Origin: Bacillus sp. 123MFChir2
Lineage (GTDB): Bacteria > Bacillota > Bacilli > Bacillales > Bacillaceae_G
Reading direction: 5' to 3'
Assembly: GCF_000383235.1 (NCBI RefSeq)
Contig: NZ_KB910924.1
Coordinates: 62,001 to 126,000 of the forward strand
DNA length: 64,000 bases
Below, in pieces: positions 40,617 through 50,556 of this stretch (within the stretch, counting starts at the first letter, position 1; the number at the start of each line of letters is the position of its first letter). The translations under genes and the position numbers were made by a program. The notes under the pieces were generated by a model that was given only the letters and a program-made list of their open reading frames with translations, made no database searches and was not told the DNA's origin.

Positions 40617-42764
40617 TTATTCCTGCTCTTGCTTTGCAGCTTCTTGTTCTTGCTTTGCAGCTTCTTGTTCTTGCTCTTCTTTAAGCAATACTTTTCGAGA
40701 TAAGTTTACACGACCTTGTTTATCGATTTCGATAACTTTTACTGAAATCTCATCACCGATTTTCACAACATCTTCTACTTTCCCTACACGTTCAAGTGCT
40801 AATTCAGAAATATGAACAAGACCGTCTTTACCACTGAATAACTCAACGAAAGCACCAAACTTTTCAATTCGTTTTACTTTTCCTAAGTAAATTTCACCTA
40901 CTTGAACTTCACGAACGATATCTTCGATAATTTTCTTCGCTTTTTCATTCATTTCTTGATCAATAGATGAGATAAAGACTGTACCATCTTGTTCAATATC
41001 AATTTTTACGCCTGTTTCTTCAATAATCTTGTTAATTTGCTTTCCACTTGGTCCAATAACATCACGAATCTTATCCGGATTAATTGTCATTGTCACAATC
41101 TTAGGAGCATATCGAGATAACTCCGTACGCGGCTCAGCAATAACAGATAACATATGATCTAAAATGTGCATACGCCCAACTTTTGCTTGTTGCAATGCTT
41201 CTTCTAAAATTTCACGTGATAACCCTTCAATTTTAATATCCATTTGAAGTGCCGTTACACCTTTAGCTGTACCTGCCACTTTAAAGTCCATATCACCTAA
41301 GTGATCTTCCATACCTTGGATATCTGTTAAAATTGTGTAATGTTCACCAGACTTCACAAGTCCCATTGCAATACCAGCAACTGGAGCTTTAAGCGGAACA
41401 CCTGCATCCATCATCGCTAAAGTACTACCACAAATACTTGCTTGAGAAGTAGAACCATTTGATTCTAATACTTCTGATACAAGACGTACTGTATACGGGA
41501 AGTCCTTTTCAGATGGAATAACCGGCTCAAGGGCACGTTCACCTAATGCACCATGACCGATTTCACGACGACCTGGTCCGCGCATTGGTCTCGTTTCACC
41601 AACACTAAAGGACGGGAAGTTATAATGATGCATGAAGCGTTTTGATTCTTCTACACCAAGACCATCTAAAATTTGCACATCGCCTAATGCTCCTAATGTA
41701 CAAATACTTAATGCTTGTGTTTGTCCACGTGTAAACAAACCAGAACCATGCGTACGAGATAAAATTCCTACTTCTGATGCTAGAGGACGAATTTCATCAC
41801 CTTTACGTCCATCTGGGCGAATTTTTTCAACTGTAATAAGACGACGTACTTCTTCTTTTACAATTTTATATAAAATTTCATTTACTTGTCCCAATGTTTC
41901 AGCATCAGCTTCTTGCGCCTCATAATGCTGGATAATACGCTTTTTCACTGCATTAATCGCATCTTCACGTGCATGTTTCTCGTGTACTTGAATTGCTGCA
42001 TGCATATCTTTCTCTGCCATTTCACGTACAGCTTGATTAAGCTCAGCGTTCACTTCATATAACTGAACTTCCGTTTTTTCCTTTCCAACTGCTTGTACAA
42101 TTTCTTCTTGGAAAGCAATTAGACGTTTAATTTCTTCATGACCAAACATAATTGCTTCTAACATTGTTTCTTCAGGCACTTGGTCTGCTCCTGCTTCTAC
42201 CATGTTAATAGCATCTTTTGTTCCAGCAACAACAAGGTGAATATCACTTTGCTCTTGTTGTTCAACTGTTGGATTAATAATAAATTCGCCGTCAATACGA
42301 CCAACTGTCGCACCAGCAATCGGCCCTTCAAATGGAATATCTGAAATCGATAACGCCAATGAAGAACCAAGCATAGCTGCCATTTCTGAAGAACAATCTT
42401 GATCCACACTCATTACAATGCTGACTACTTGTACTTCATTACGGAAACCATCAGCAAAAAGAGGACGAATTGGACGATCAATTAAACGGCTCGCTAAAAT
42501 TGCTTTCTCACTTGGACGACCTTCACGTTTAATAAAGCCGCCTGGAATTTTTCCTACTGCATATAAACGTTCTTCATAGTTTACTGTTAGTGGGAAGAAA
42601 TCTACATTTTTTGCCTCTTTTGATGCAGTTGCTGTAGATAGAACCGCTGTGTCGCCATATCTTACTAATACTGCTCCGTTTGCTTGTTTTGCAAGCTGAC
42701 TTGTTTCAATCGTTAGCTGACGACCAGCCCAATCTATCGAGAAGACTTGCTTTTCGTGACTCAT
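40617..42764 (-). CDS. pnp: Polyribonucleotide nucleotidyltransferase
   Basis: The protein has 715 aa: two RNase PH domains (about 10-225 and 310-540), a KH domain ([15 protein letters not shown], about 560-610) and an S1 domain ([20 protein letters not shown], about 620-690). It degrades RNA 3' to 5' phosphorolytically and is the main 3' exonuclease of the degradosome. The C terminus ends in two copies of EAAKQEQ, a 21-bp tandem repeat. Confidence 0.98.
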   Translation of the reverse strand: MSHEKQVFSIDWAGRQLTIETSQLAKQANGAVLVRYGDTAVLSTATASKEAKNVDFFPLTVNYEERLYAVGKIPGGFIKREGRPSEKAILASRLIDRPIRPLFADGFRNEVQVVSIVMSVDQDCSSEMAAMLGSSLALSISDIPFEGPIAGATVGRIDGEFIINPTVEQQEQSDIHLVVAGTKDAINMVEAGADQVPEETMLEAIMFGHEEIKRLIAFQEEIVQAVGKEKTEVQLYEVNAELNQAVREMAEKDMHAAIQVHEKHAREDAINAVKKRIIQHYEAQEADAETLGQVNEILYKIVKEEVRRLITVEKIRPDGRKGDEIRPLASEVGILSRTHGSGLFTRGQTQALSICTLGALGDVQILDGLGVEESKRFMHHYNFPSFSVGETRPMRGPGRREIGHGALGERALEPVIPSEKDFPYTVRLVSEVLESNGSTSQASICGSTLAMMDAGVPLKAPVAGIAMGLVKSGEHYTILTDIQGMEDHLGDMDFKVAGTAKGVTALQMDIKIEGLSREILEEALQQAKVGRMHILDHMLSVIAEPRTELSRYAPKIVTMTINPDKIRDVIGPSGKQINKIIEETGVKIDIEQDGTVFISSIDQEMNEKAKKIIEDIVREVQVGEIYLGKVKRIEKFGAFVELFSGKDGLVHISELALERVGKVEDVVKIGDEISVKVIEIDKQGRVNLSRKVLLKEEQEQEAAKQEQEAAKQEQE

Positions 42765-42894
42765 TTAAGTACCCCTCTCAATTTAAAGTATTCAATTCTT
42801 CTATGTAAATGGATAATATATCACAATATTCTTCCTCTAGTATTACCGAAAATCCAGTAAGCTATCAAGAGTAGAAGATATATTTTTACCTAAC

Positions 42895-42922
42895 AAAAAA
42901 GCGGGAATATTCCCGCTTTTTT
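42895..42922 (-). terminator. Intrinsic terminator after rpsO
   Basis: AAAAAAGCGGGAA/TTCCCGCTTTTTT is a perfect palindromic hairpin directly after the rpsO stop. Some readthrough to pnp is usual in bacteria. Confidence 0.88.
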
Positions 42923-42924
42923 GA

Positions 42925-43194
42925 CTATCGACGTAATCCAAGCTTTGTGATTAGTTCACGGTAGCGAGTGATGTCATTGTTACGAAGGTAAGTAAGTAAG
43001 TTACGACGTTTACCAACCATCTTTAAAAGACCGCGACGTGAATGATGATCTTTCTTGTGAGTACGTAAGTGCTCATTTAGAGTGTTAATTTGCTCTGTTA
43101 GGACAGCAACTTGAACCTCTGGAGAACCAGTATCAGTCTCATGAGTTCTAAATTGTGCTATGATTTCATTTTTACGCTCTTGCGTTAAAGCCAT
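42925..43194 (-). CDS. rpsO: 30S ribosomal protein S15
   Basis: The protein has 89 aa with the S15 signature ([20 protein letters not shown], then [20 protein letters not shown]). It binds the central domain of 16S rRNA. A strong AGGAGGTGA site precedes it. Confidence 0.98.
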   Translation of the reverse strand: MALTQERKNEIIAQFRTHETDTGSPEVQVAVLTEQINTLNEHLRTHKKDHHSRRGLLKMVGKRRNLLTYLRNNDITRYRELITKLGLRR

Positions 43195-43294
43195 CCTATT
43201 TCACCTCCTAAGTATTAAATCCCCAATTACCTAGCAAACGTCGGTGAGTCGTAATGCCAAGCAATGGTTATTGTAAAGTACATAAGATAGAATA

Positions 43295-44266
43295 CTACTT
43301 TTCATTAGAAAAAGCAAGTATATTATTTGCACGGCTAAAATAATCTTCCGCCGTTCTCTTATCTTTTGCAATTTGTGCAACTAACTCATCAATTCCGTTA
43401 AACTTTTTTTCTTCACGAATGCGGATGTGCCATTCCACAACAACAGACTCATCATATATATCGCGCTGAAATTCAAAAAGATGCACTTCAATAGAAAGCT
43501 GCTTTTCATTTTCTTTAAAAGTAGGTTTATATCCGATATTACATACACCTTCATGCCACTCACCATTCACGTTCATTCGAACAGCATATACACCAACAGG
43601 CGGCAAAAGATATTCATCATTTAAAGCCACATTTGCTGTTGGAAAGCCAATTTGGCGCCCTCGCTTATCTCCGTGAACAACTATGCCTTCAACCGTATAT
43701 GGTCTACCTAAAACAGATGGGATTCGTTCCATTTCTCCGTTACGAATATGTTTTCGTAATAATGTGGAGCTTACTTTTTCTTCTTGAAATTCTACTTTTT
43801 CAATCACAGTTTGTGTAAACTCCCCTCTTGCATGAAATGGCAAAGTTTCCATCGTCCCTTTTCCTAAACGTCCATATGAATAATCAAAACCAGCTACAAC
43901 ATGTTTTACATTTAGCCCAATAATATATGCATCTACAAACTGTTGTGGTAGTAATCCAGCAAATGATTTATCGAATTTCACCACATATAACATATCAATC
44001 CCTAAATCTGCAATTACTTTTTCTTTAATAGATAACGGTGTAATATACTCTACATGCGCTTCTTTTTTCCCTAACACAACAGATGGATGTGGATGAAATG
44101 TTATGACAGCACTTTTATATCCTCTTTCATCCGCTATTTTTTTTGCTGTTCGAATCACACGTTGATGCCCTAAATGAATACCATCAAAAAATCCTAATGC
44201 CATTACAGTAGATGGTAATTCTGATTTATTTTGTTCGTGTGGATGAGTTAAATGAATGAGTTTCAC
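43295..44266 (-). CDS. ribF: Bifunctional riboflavin kinase/FMN adenylyltransferase
   Basis: The protein has 323 aa from a GTG start at 44266 (AAAGGTGA site). The nucleotidyltransferase half shows LGFFDGIHLGHQ (about 23-34); the kinase half shows GRPYTVEGIVVHGDKRGRQI then GFPTAN (about 190-215). It makes FMN and FAD. It follows truB as in Bacillus. Confidence 0.96.
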   Translation of the reverse strand: MKLIHLTHPHEQNKSELPSTVMALGFFDGIHLGHQRVIRTAKKIADERGYKSAVITFHPHPSVVLGKKEAHVEYITPLSIKEKVIADLGIDMLYVVKFDKSFAGLLPQQFVDAYIIGLNVKHVVAGFDYSYGRLGKGTMETLPFHARGEFTQTVIEKVEFQEEKVSSTLLRKHIRNGEMERIPSVLGRPYTVEGIVVHGDKRGRQIGFPTANVALNDEYLLPPVGVYAVRMNVNGEWHEGVCNIGYKPTFKENEKQLSIEVHLFEFQRDIYDESVVVEWHIRIREEKKFNGIDELVAQIAKDKRTAEDYFSRANNILAFSNEK

Positions 44267-44309
44267 GCTTGAATTCACCTTTTTCTGTAATAATCCTTCC
44301 AATTATTCA

Positions 44310-45233
44310 TTATAGCTGTAATTCTTGATTATTCACAAGTACTTTCATCGGTTTCAACATACCTTGATGCTTTGGATGATGTTCATAAATCGCTAAGCAG
44401 CGTTCATTTTCATCAAAAACTGTAATGAATGGTGCTGTTACTTGTTCATTATTTGGTAAAAACATGCCATTCTTCACTTTTTCTGCTTGTTCTCTACTAA
44501 CAACCATTTTTGGAAACTTACGTAATGCTTCATCAATCGAAATGAAGATGGATTCCACTGTTCCATTTTGCACGTTTTGCTCAATTTCTTCAAATGATAT
44601 GCAATTTTCTAATTTAAACTCTCCCGACGCTGTTCTTACAAGATCGGACATATGTGCTGGAAACCCAAGCTTTTCCCCAATCATAACAGCTAATGTTCTT
44701 ACGTATGTTCCTTTACTACAGGTCACACGGAAACGGAAAGAAATTGTCTCTCCTTCAAATAATTCACGATTATCAAGTAAAGTAAACTCACGAATCGTAA
44801 TTGTACGAACAGGACGCTCTACTTCTATTCCCGCTCTTGCATATTCATATAGTTTCTTTCCATTCACTTTTACAGCTGAGTACATTGGTGGTACTTGTTC
44901 GATTGTTCCTGTTAAACCAGCTAATACAGATTCTACTTCTTCACGCGTAATAACACGATTAACATCTTTCTTTTTAACAACTTCACCTGAAGCATCTTCT
45001 GTAGTTGTCGAAAATCCTATTGTAACTTCACCTTCGTATGTTTTTGTTTCACTCGTTAAAAATTGTGCAATTTTCGTAGCACGCCCTACACAAATTGGTA
45101 ATACTCCTGTCACATCCGGATCTAAAGTTCCTGTATGCCCTATACGTTTTTCCCTTAATATTTTTCTTAATTTGAATACACAATCATGTGATGTCATTCC
45201 TTTTGGTTTATGTAATAATACTACACCTTCCAT
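44310..45233 (-). CDS. truB: tRNA pseudouridine-55 synthase
   Basis: The protein has 307 aa, with catalytic motif GHTGTLDPDVTGVLP (Asp about 38). It modifies U55 in the tRNA T-loop. A 304-codon antisense frame over it is a shadow. Confidence 0.97.
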   Translation of the reverse strand: MEGVVLLHKPKGMTSHDCVFKLRKILREKRIGHTGTLDPDVTGVLPICVGRATKIAQFLTSETKTYEGEVTIGFSTTTEDASGEVVKKKDVNRVITREEVESVLAGLTGTIEQVPPMYSAVKVNGKKLYEYARAGIEVERPVRTITIREFTLLDNRELFEGETISFRFRVTCSKGTYVRTLAVMIGEKLGFPAHMSDLVRTASGEFKLENCISFEEIEQNVQNGTVESIFISIDEALRKFPKMVVSREQAEKVKNGMFLPNNEQVTAPFITVFDENERCLAIYEHHPKHQGMLKPMKVLVNNQELQL

Positions 45234-45286
45234 ATATTCACCTCATCGTTATACTATTGAATGCCGAGCTTCATTTAGATTGAAAA

Positions 45287-45314
45287 AATGGATAGACATA
45301 TGTCTATCCATTAT
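45287..45314 (-). terminator. Hairpin terminator/attenuator between rbfA and truB
   Basis: AATGGATAGACATATGTCTATCCATT is a perfect palindrome (written here as 13+13), followed on the minus strand by TTTTTC. It overlaps the end of rbfA. Confidence 0.7.
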
Positions 45315-45667
45315 TCTTCACGTTTACCTTCTTTATTAATTTCATGTAAAAGTGTATCAATTCGATGACCATATCCAATCGATTCATCAAATTCAAAGGA
45401 GATTTCAGGCGTTTTCCGAAGACGAATACGCTGTCCAATTTCGGAACGAATAAAGCCTTTTGCCTTCGCTAAACCTTTTAATGTATTTTCTTTCTGTTCT
45501 TCGTCTCCTAAAACAGAAATATATACTTTGGCAATCTGTAAATCCCCACTTACTTGCACATCTGTTACCGTCACAAAACCGATACGTGGGTCTTTAATTT
45601 TACGACTGATAATTTCGCCTAATTCTTTCTTCATTTGCTCGCCCACGCGATTTGCACGTAGCTTCAT
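45311..45667 (-). CDS. rbfA: 30S ribosome-binding factor A
   Basis: The protein has 118 aa, with a KH-like fold ([40 protein letters not shown]). It is needed for 16S 5' maturation and cold growth. Part of the nusA-infB operon. Confidence 0.97.
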   Translation of the reverse strand: MKLRANRVGEQMKKELGEIISRKIKDPRIGFVTVTDVQVSGDLQIAKVYISVLGDEEQKENTLKGLAKAKGFIRSEIGQRIRLRKTPEISFEFDESIGYGHRIDTLLHEINKEGKREE

Positions 45668-45682
45668 AACTAATCACCTCAT

Positions 45683-45964
45683 TCAATACCATTCCAATTG
45701 TGTTATCGTACGCTCAATCTCAGGAAATGAATCAATGTACGCAAGTACACGATTCATTTCTTTTTCGCAGACAACACGATTTGAGGATACGGAAACAATT
45801 GCAATTTCTGTACGTTGCCATACATCTTGATGCCCAACTTCTGAAACAGATACATTGTAACGCTGTTTCACACGAGTTAACACACGCTGTAAAATTGCTC
45901 GTTTCTCTTTTAAAGAATGCACATCATAAATCATACATTCGAATGAGAGCGAAGCGATAATCAT
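45683..45964 (-). CDS. ylxP: YlxP/DUF503 family protein
   Basis: The protein has 93 aa ([40 protein letters not shown]). It overlaps the infB stop by 4 bp. A ribosome-assembly role has been suggested for the family. Confidence 0.92.
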   Translation of the reverse strand: MIIASLSFECMIYDVHSLKEKRAILQRVLTRVKQRYNVSVSEVGHQDVWQRTEIAIVSVSSNRVVCEKEMNRVLAYIDSFPEIERTITQLEWY

Positions 45965-48027
45965 CGCTTCACTTCTTCCATAACGTACGCCTCAATGATG
46001 TCCCCTTCTTTAAGATCATTATATCTTTCAATTGTAATACCACACTCATAGTTTTGTGCAACTTCTTTTACGTCATCTTTGAAACGTTTTAACGTATCAA
46101 GTTGGCCTTCGAAAATAACTACACCATCACGAATGATACGTACGCCGCTATCACGTGTAATTTTACCATCAGTTACGTAACAGCCTGCAATTGTTCCAAC
46201 TTTCGTTACTTTGAACGTTTGACGAACTTCTGCTTGACCGATTACTTTTTCAACGAATTCAGGATCTAGCATACCTTGCATTGCTGCTTCAATCTCTTCG
46301 ATTACTTTATAAATAATGCGGTGCAAACGAATATCAACATTTTCTAATTCAGCTGTACGCTTCGCATTGACATCAGGACGTACGTTAAACCCTATTACAA
46401 TCGCATTAGATGCAGAAGCTAAAATAATATCAGATTCTGTAATTGCACCTACGCCAGTATGGATGATTTTCACTTTTACGCCTTCAACATCAATTTTACG
46501 AAGTGATGCTGCCATTGCTTCCACAGAACCTTGTACGTCTGCTTTCACAATCAAGTTAATTTCTTTTACATCGCCTTCTTTAATTTGTTGGAATAAATCT
46601 TCAAGGCTTAATTTAGATTTTTCACCACGCTGTGCAACCAATGCTTGTTGTGCACGTGATTCACCGATTTGACGCGCTTTCTTCTCATCAGCAAATGCCA
46701 TAAAGCGATCTCCTGCTTGTGGTACTTCATTTAAACCTGTAATCTCAACAGGAGTAGATGGACCAGCAACTTTTACACGACGACCAATATCATTTACCAT
46801 CGCACGAACACGGCCGAATGATGTACCAACAACGATTGGATCTCCTACTCGAAGTGTACCGTTTTGTACAAGTAATGTCGCAATTGTTCCTTTACCTTTA
46901 TCAAGCTGCGCTTCAATTACTGTACCAGTTGCATAACGATTTGGATTTGCCTTATATTCTTCTACTTCACTTACAAGAAGAATCATTTCTAACAAGTTGT
47001 CAATTCCTTCACCTTTAATAGCAGCAATTGGTACGAAAATTGTATCACCGCCCCAAGCTTCTGGAACTAATTCGTACTCAGTTAGCTCTTGCATTACACG
47101 GTCTGGATTTGCCGATGGTTTATCCATTTTATTTACAGCAACAATAATTGGTACTCCAGCTGCTTTCGCATGGTTAATCGCTTCAACCGTTTGTGGCATA
47201 ACACCGTCATCAGCTGCTACAACAAGGATTGTAATATCCGTAACTTGTGCACCGCGTGCACGCATTGTTGTAAACGCCGCGTGACCTGGTGTATCTAAGA
47301 ATGTAATTTTCTTGTCATTTACTTCAACTTGGTATGCACCAATATGCTGCGTAATTCCGCCAGCTTCACCAGCAGTTACTTTTGAATTACGAATTGAGTC
47401 AAGTAATGTTGTTTTACCATGGTCAACGTGTCCCATAATTGTAACGACAGCTGGACGCTCTTTTAAGTTTTCTTCGTCATCTTGCTCGTCCATAAACGTT
47501 TCAAATTCTGTTTCACTTACAATTACTTCTTCTTCTACTTCAATACCGTAATCACTCGCAATTAACTCAATTGTATCTTTCTCTAAATCTTGGTTAATTG
47601 TTGCCATGATTCCAAGCATAAAGAGCTTTTTAATAATTTCAGATGGCTCTTTGCTTAATTTTTTCGCAAGTTCACCTACTGTAAGCGTGCCAGAGAACGT
47701 GATTTTGTCTGGTGTTTCAACTACTTGCGTTTGTTGTCTTCCAGCAAAGTTTTCTTGACGTTTGTCTTGACTTCCTTTGCCTTTTTTCTTATTCTTATTG
47801 CTGTTCTTTTTGCTGCGAACAACTTTTTCTTCTACTTCAAACTCATCTGCAACAGAAGGTTTTTCTGCTCCATCATTATACTGATTATCTAACTTGTTTA
47901 CTACTTCATCATCTAACATCGCCATATGATTCGATACCTCAATATTCATTTCTTTTAGTTTTGTAATAATATCCTTACTTGAGATATTGTGTTTTTTTGC
48001 ATATTCATACACTCGAATTTTGCTCAT
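45961..48027 (-). CDS. infB: Translation initiation factor IF-2
   Basis: The protein has 688 aa from the ATG at 48027 ([16 protein letters not shown]; site GGGGGTGAAGG). It has the IF2-N domain, a Lys/Asn-rich linker (about 70-100), and a G domain with [17 protein letters not shown] and NKMD. It brings initiator tRNA to the 30S subunit. Confidence 0.98.
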   Translation of the reverse strand: MSKIRVYEYAKKHNISSKDIITKLKEMNIEVSNHMAMLDDEVVNKLDNQYNDGAEKPSVADEFEVEEKVVRSKKNSNKNKKKGKGSQDKRQENFAGRQQTQVVETPDKITFSGTLTVGELAKKLSKEPSEIIKKLFMLGIMATINQDLEKDTIELIASDYGIEVEEEVIVSETEFETFMDEQDDEENLKERPAVVTIMGHVDHGKTTLLDSIRNSKVTAGEAGGITQHIGAYQVEVNDKKITFLDTPGHAAFTTMRARGAQVTDITILVVAADDGVMPQTVEAINHAKAAGVPIIVAVNKMDKPSANPDRVMQELTEYELVPEAWGGDTIFVPIAAIKGEGIDNLLEMILLVSEVEEYKANPNRYATGTVIEAQLDKGKGTIATLLVQNGTLRVGDPIVVGTSFGRVRAMVNDIGRRVKVAGPSTPVEITGLNEVPQAGDRFMAFADEKKARQIGESRAQQALVAQRGEKSKLSLEDLFQQIKEGDVKEINLIVKADVQGSVEAMAASLRKIDVEGVKVKIIHTGVGAITESDIILASASNAIVIGFNVRPDVNAKRTAELENVDIRLHRIIYKVIEEIEAAMQGMLDPEFVEKVIGQAEVRQTFKVTKVGTIAGCYVTDGKITRDSGVRIIRDGVVIFEGQLDTLKRFKDDVKEVAQNYECGITIERYNDLKEGDIIEAYVMEEVKR

Positions 48028-48031
48028 ACCT

Positions 48032-48343
48032 TCACCCCCGGTAAGTTGTATCGAGCATGCTAAGCAGCTTCTTAGCAAAGCCGTCATCTAACACCGCTAC
48101 AACGACTCGTTCTTCTCTCCCAATCGCATGCCCTAACTCTTGTCGATTTTCGACCTTCCTCATTGGTACGTTGTAGAACGTTGTTTTGTCCGTAATGCGC
48201 TTTGTTGTATTTGCTGACGCATCTTCTGAAAGCAATACGAGCTTTGCTTTACCGCCTCGAACTTCTTTTAAAACAAGCTCTTCACCCGATATAATCTTTC
48301 GAGCCCGATTAGCCAGCCCTAAAAACGATTTCCAATTGGACAC
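48032..48343 (-). CDS. rplGA: L7Ae-family RNA-binding protein YlxQ
   Basis: The protein has 103 aa ([40 protein letters not shown]), a kink-turn-binding L7Ae fold. It abuts rnpM with no gap. Confidence 0.94.
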   Translation of the reverse strand: MSNWKSFLGLANRARKIISGEELVLKEVRGGKAKLVLLSEDASANTTKRITDKTTFYNVPMRKVENRQELGHAIGREERVVVAVLDDGFAKKLLSMLDTTYRG

Positions 48344-48625
48344 TTACTTCGACTCCTTCTCAACAAGCTCAATTAGCTCTTCATAAAGGGAGTCATCAAT
48401 TTTCGCTTTTAGGTGATGTTCCAAGACATTCTTCTTTTTCGCCTGAGAAATGCATTCTTTATCTTTTGACAAATATGCACCGCGTCCTGATTGTTTACCT
48501 GTTAAATCAATCGACACGACTCCCTCCTTGGAACGAACAATGCGAATGAGCTCGCGTTTTGATTTCATTTCTTGTGTTACCACACATTTTCGTAACGGAA
48601 CTTTTCGATTGCTCACGTTCATCAC
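48344..48625 (-). CDS. rnpM: RNase P modulator RnpM (YlxR)
   Basis: The protein has 93 aa with the YlxR signature (RKCVVTQEMKSKRELIRIVR; GRGAYLSKDKECI). The B. subtilis homologue binds RNase P RNA and lowers its activity. It lies between nusA and rplGA. Confidence 0.94.
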   Translation of the reverse strand: MMNVSNRKVPLRKCVVTQEMKSKRELIRIVRSKEGVVSIDLTGKQSGRGAYLSKDKECISQAKKKNVLEHHLKAKIDDSLYEELIELVEKESK

Positions 48626-48627
48626 CT

Positions 48628-49728
48628 CTATTCGATTTCATCTTCAGCAGAATCGAATGCGATCATCATATCCTCTTCTGTTAAAAGTCCTAGTTGTTTC
48701 GCATCAGACTCGCTTTTAATATCAATTTTCCAGTTTGTTAATTTCGCTGCAAGTCGCGCATTTTGTCCACGCTTACCAATTGCTAAGGAAAGTTGATGAT
48801 CTGGAACAATTACAGTAGTTGCTTTGTCTTCTTCGTTTACAAGTACTTTTACAACTTGTGATGGACTCAATGAATTTGCTACATATTCAACTGGATCATT
48901 TGACCAGCGAACAATATCAATTTTTTCACCTTTTAGCTCATCTACGATGCGTTGTACACGTTGTCCTTTCGGTCCTACACAAGAACCTACTGGATCTACA
49001 TCTACATTCTCAGAGTAAACAGAGATTTTAGAGCGGTCTCCAGCTTCACGTGCTACAGAACGAATTTCTACAGTTCCATCATAAATTTCTGGAACTTCAA
49101 TTTCAAACAGACGCTTTAAAAGGCCTGGATGCGTACGTGACACATAAATTTGCGGGCCTTTTGTAGTTTTCTCTACTTTTGTAATGAAAACACGAATGCG
49201 ATCATGCGGTTTGTACTGTTCGTTTGGCATTTGCTCACTTACCGGTAAAAGTGCTTCTACTTTCCCTAAACTTACATAAATAAAGCGAGCATCTTGACGT
49301 TGTACAATACCAACCATAATGTCTTCTTCGCGGTCGCTGAATTCAGAGTAAATCACGCCACGTTCCGCCTCACGTACACGCTGCGTTACAACTTGTTTTG
49401 CTGTTTGCGCTGCAATACGTCCGAAATCTTTTGGCGTTACTTCAATCTCTAATACGTCGCCCTCTTGGTAGTTTGGATTAATTTGTCTTGCTTTTTCAAC
49501 AGAAATTTCAAGACGTGGATCAAATACATTTTCCACTACATCCTTACGCGCTAATACTTGAATCGTACCAACTTCAGGATTGAAGCTAACGCGCACATTT
49601 TGTGCTTGGTTGAAATTTCGTTTATAGGCAGATATTAAAGCTGCTTCAATAGCATCAATAATAATATCCTTGCTAATACCTTTTTCTTGTTCTAATACGA
49701 GCAAAGCATCTAACAACTCAGTGCTCAT
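48628..49728 (-). CDS. nusA: Transcription termination/antitermination factor NusA
   Basis: The protein has 366 aa: N-terminal RNAP-binding domain, S1 (about 135-200) and two KH domains (GSCVGPKGQRVQRIVDELKG; LAIGKRGQNARLAAKL). Pausing, termination and antitermination factor. Confidence 0.98.
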   Translation of the reverse strand: MSTELLDALLVLEQEKGISKDIIIDAIEAALISAYKRNFNQAQNVRVSFNPEVGTIQVLARKDVVENVFDPRLEISVEKARQINPNYQEGDVLEIEVTPKDFGRIAAQTAKQVVTQRVREAERGVIYSEFSDREEDIMVGIVQRQDARFIYVSLGKVEALLPVSEQMPNEQYKPHDRIRVFITKVEKTTKGPQIYVSRTHPGLLKRLFEIEVPEIYDGTVEIRSVAREAGDRSKISVYSENVDVDPVGSCVGPKGQRVQRIVDELKGEKIDIVRWSNDPVEYVANSLSPSQVVKVLVNEEDKATTVIVPDHQLSLAIGKRGQNARLAAKLTNWKIDIKSESDAKQLGLLTEEDMMIAFDSAEDEIE

Positions 49729-49745
49729 GTAGATCCCCCTTCTTA

Positions 49746-50216
49746 CTAAAACGTAACTGCAAGTCGCGCATTGGCAACTTTATCCATTGGAATTTGGATT
49801 TCTTTTTTACGTGTTTTAATTGTTAATAGTAATGTAATTGTTGTTCCATCATATGCAAGTAGTTTTCCTTCAAACATTTTCTCACCATCGATTGGCTCGT
49901 ATGTTTTAATTGAAACTTGTTTGTCTACTGCTTGGTGGAAATCTTTTTCTTTCTTTAATGGACGCTCCGCTCCTGGAGAGGATACATCTAAAAAGTAAAG
50001 ATGAGGAATTGGATCCTCTTTATCTAAAGCTTCACTTAACCGCTCACTTACCGCACCACAGTCCTCAATATCTACTCCAGTATCAGAGTCAATGGATACG
50101 CGTAAAAACCAATCTTTTCCTTCTTTCACATACTCTACATCTACAAGCTCAAGGCCAAGCTCTTCGACAATTGGCTGCGTAAGTGCTTCAACAACTTCTG
50201 TAACTTTCTTATCCAT
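49746..50216 (-). CDS. rimP: Ribosome maturation factor RimP
   Basis: The protein has 156 aa from the ATG at 50216 ([20 protein letters not shown]; site AAGGAGG). It shows [20 protein letters not shown] and [15 protein letters not shown]. First gene of the nusA operon. Confidence 0.97.
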   Translation of the reverse strand: MDKKVTEVVEALTQPIVEELGLELVDVEYVKEGKDWFLRVSIDSDTGVDIEDCGAVSERLSEALDKEDPIPHLYFLDVSSPGAERPLKKEKDFHQAVDKQVSIKTYEPIDGEKMFEGKLLAYDGTTITLLLTIKTRKKEIQIPMDKVANARLAVTF

Positions 50217-50556
50217 AAACAGCCTCCTTTCTGCCGCCATGTAACAGTTGAAAGACTTCATCCTGCGTACTTTTAACCAATGCAGTTTGTATATTCTTTC
50301 TCGTTAGCTAACAAAAGCCCCTGCTAATAAGCAGGGAATATCTGTCTTAGTATTACCAAATTTAAGAAGTAAAACTTGTAACAAAATATGTATATACGAC
50401 AGAAGCGTCTACGTAAATTTCAGACGCAAAAACGTAGATAGTAAAACGAAAGAGTGGGTTTCCCCACTCTTTTTTTCACAAAATATACATGCCATGGTTA
50501 TCTCGCTATCTAGTATAGCATAGCAACCATGGTTTTGCAAAGACTTTTCCTACCTA
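50217..50556. other. polC-rimP intergenic region with terminator and leader hairpin
   Basis: A 10-bp stem AAAGAGTGGG/CCCACTCTTT (50449-50472) with flanking A/T runs ends polC. A second hairpin, CCCTGC/GCAGGG (about 50314-50331), lies closer to rimP and could attenuate the nusA operon leader. No gene was seen. Confidence 0.75.

Noticed and set aside
44425-45339. 304-codon plus-strand frame
   Set aside because: It is an antisense shadow of truB and has low-complexity Ser/Thr-rich composition with no ribosome site.
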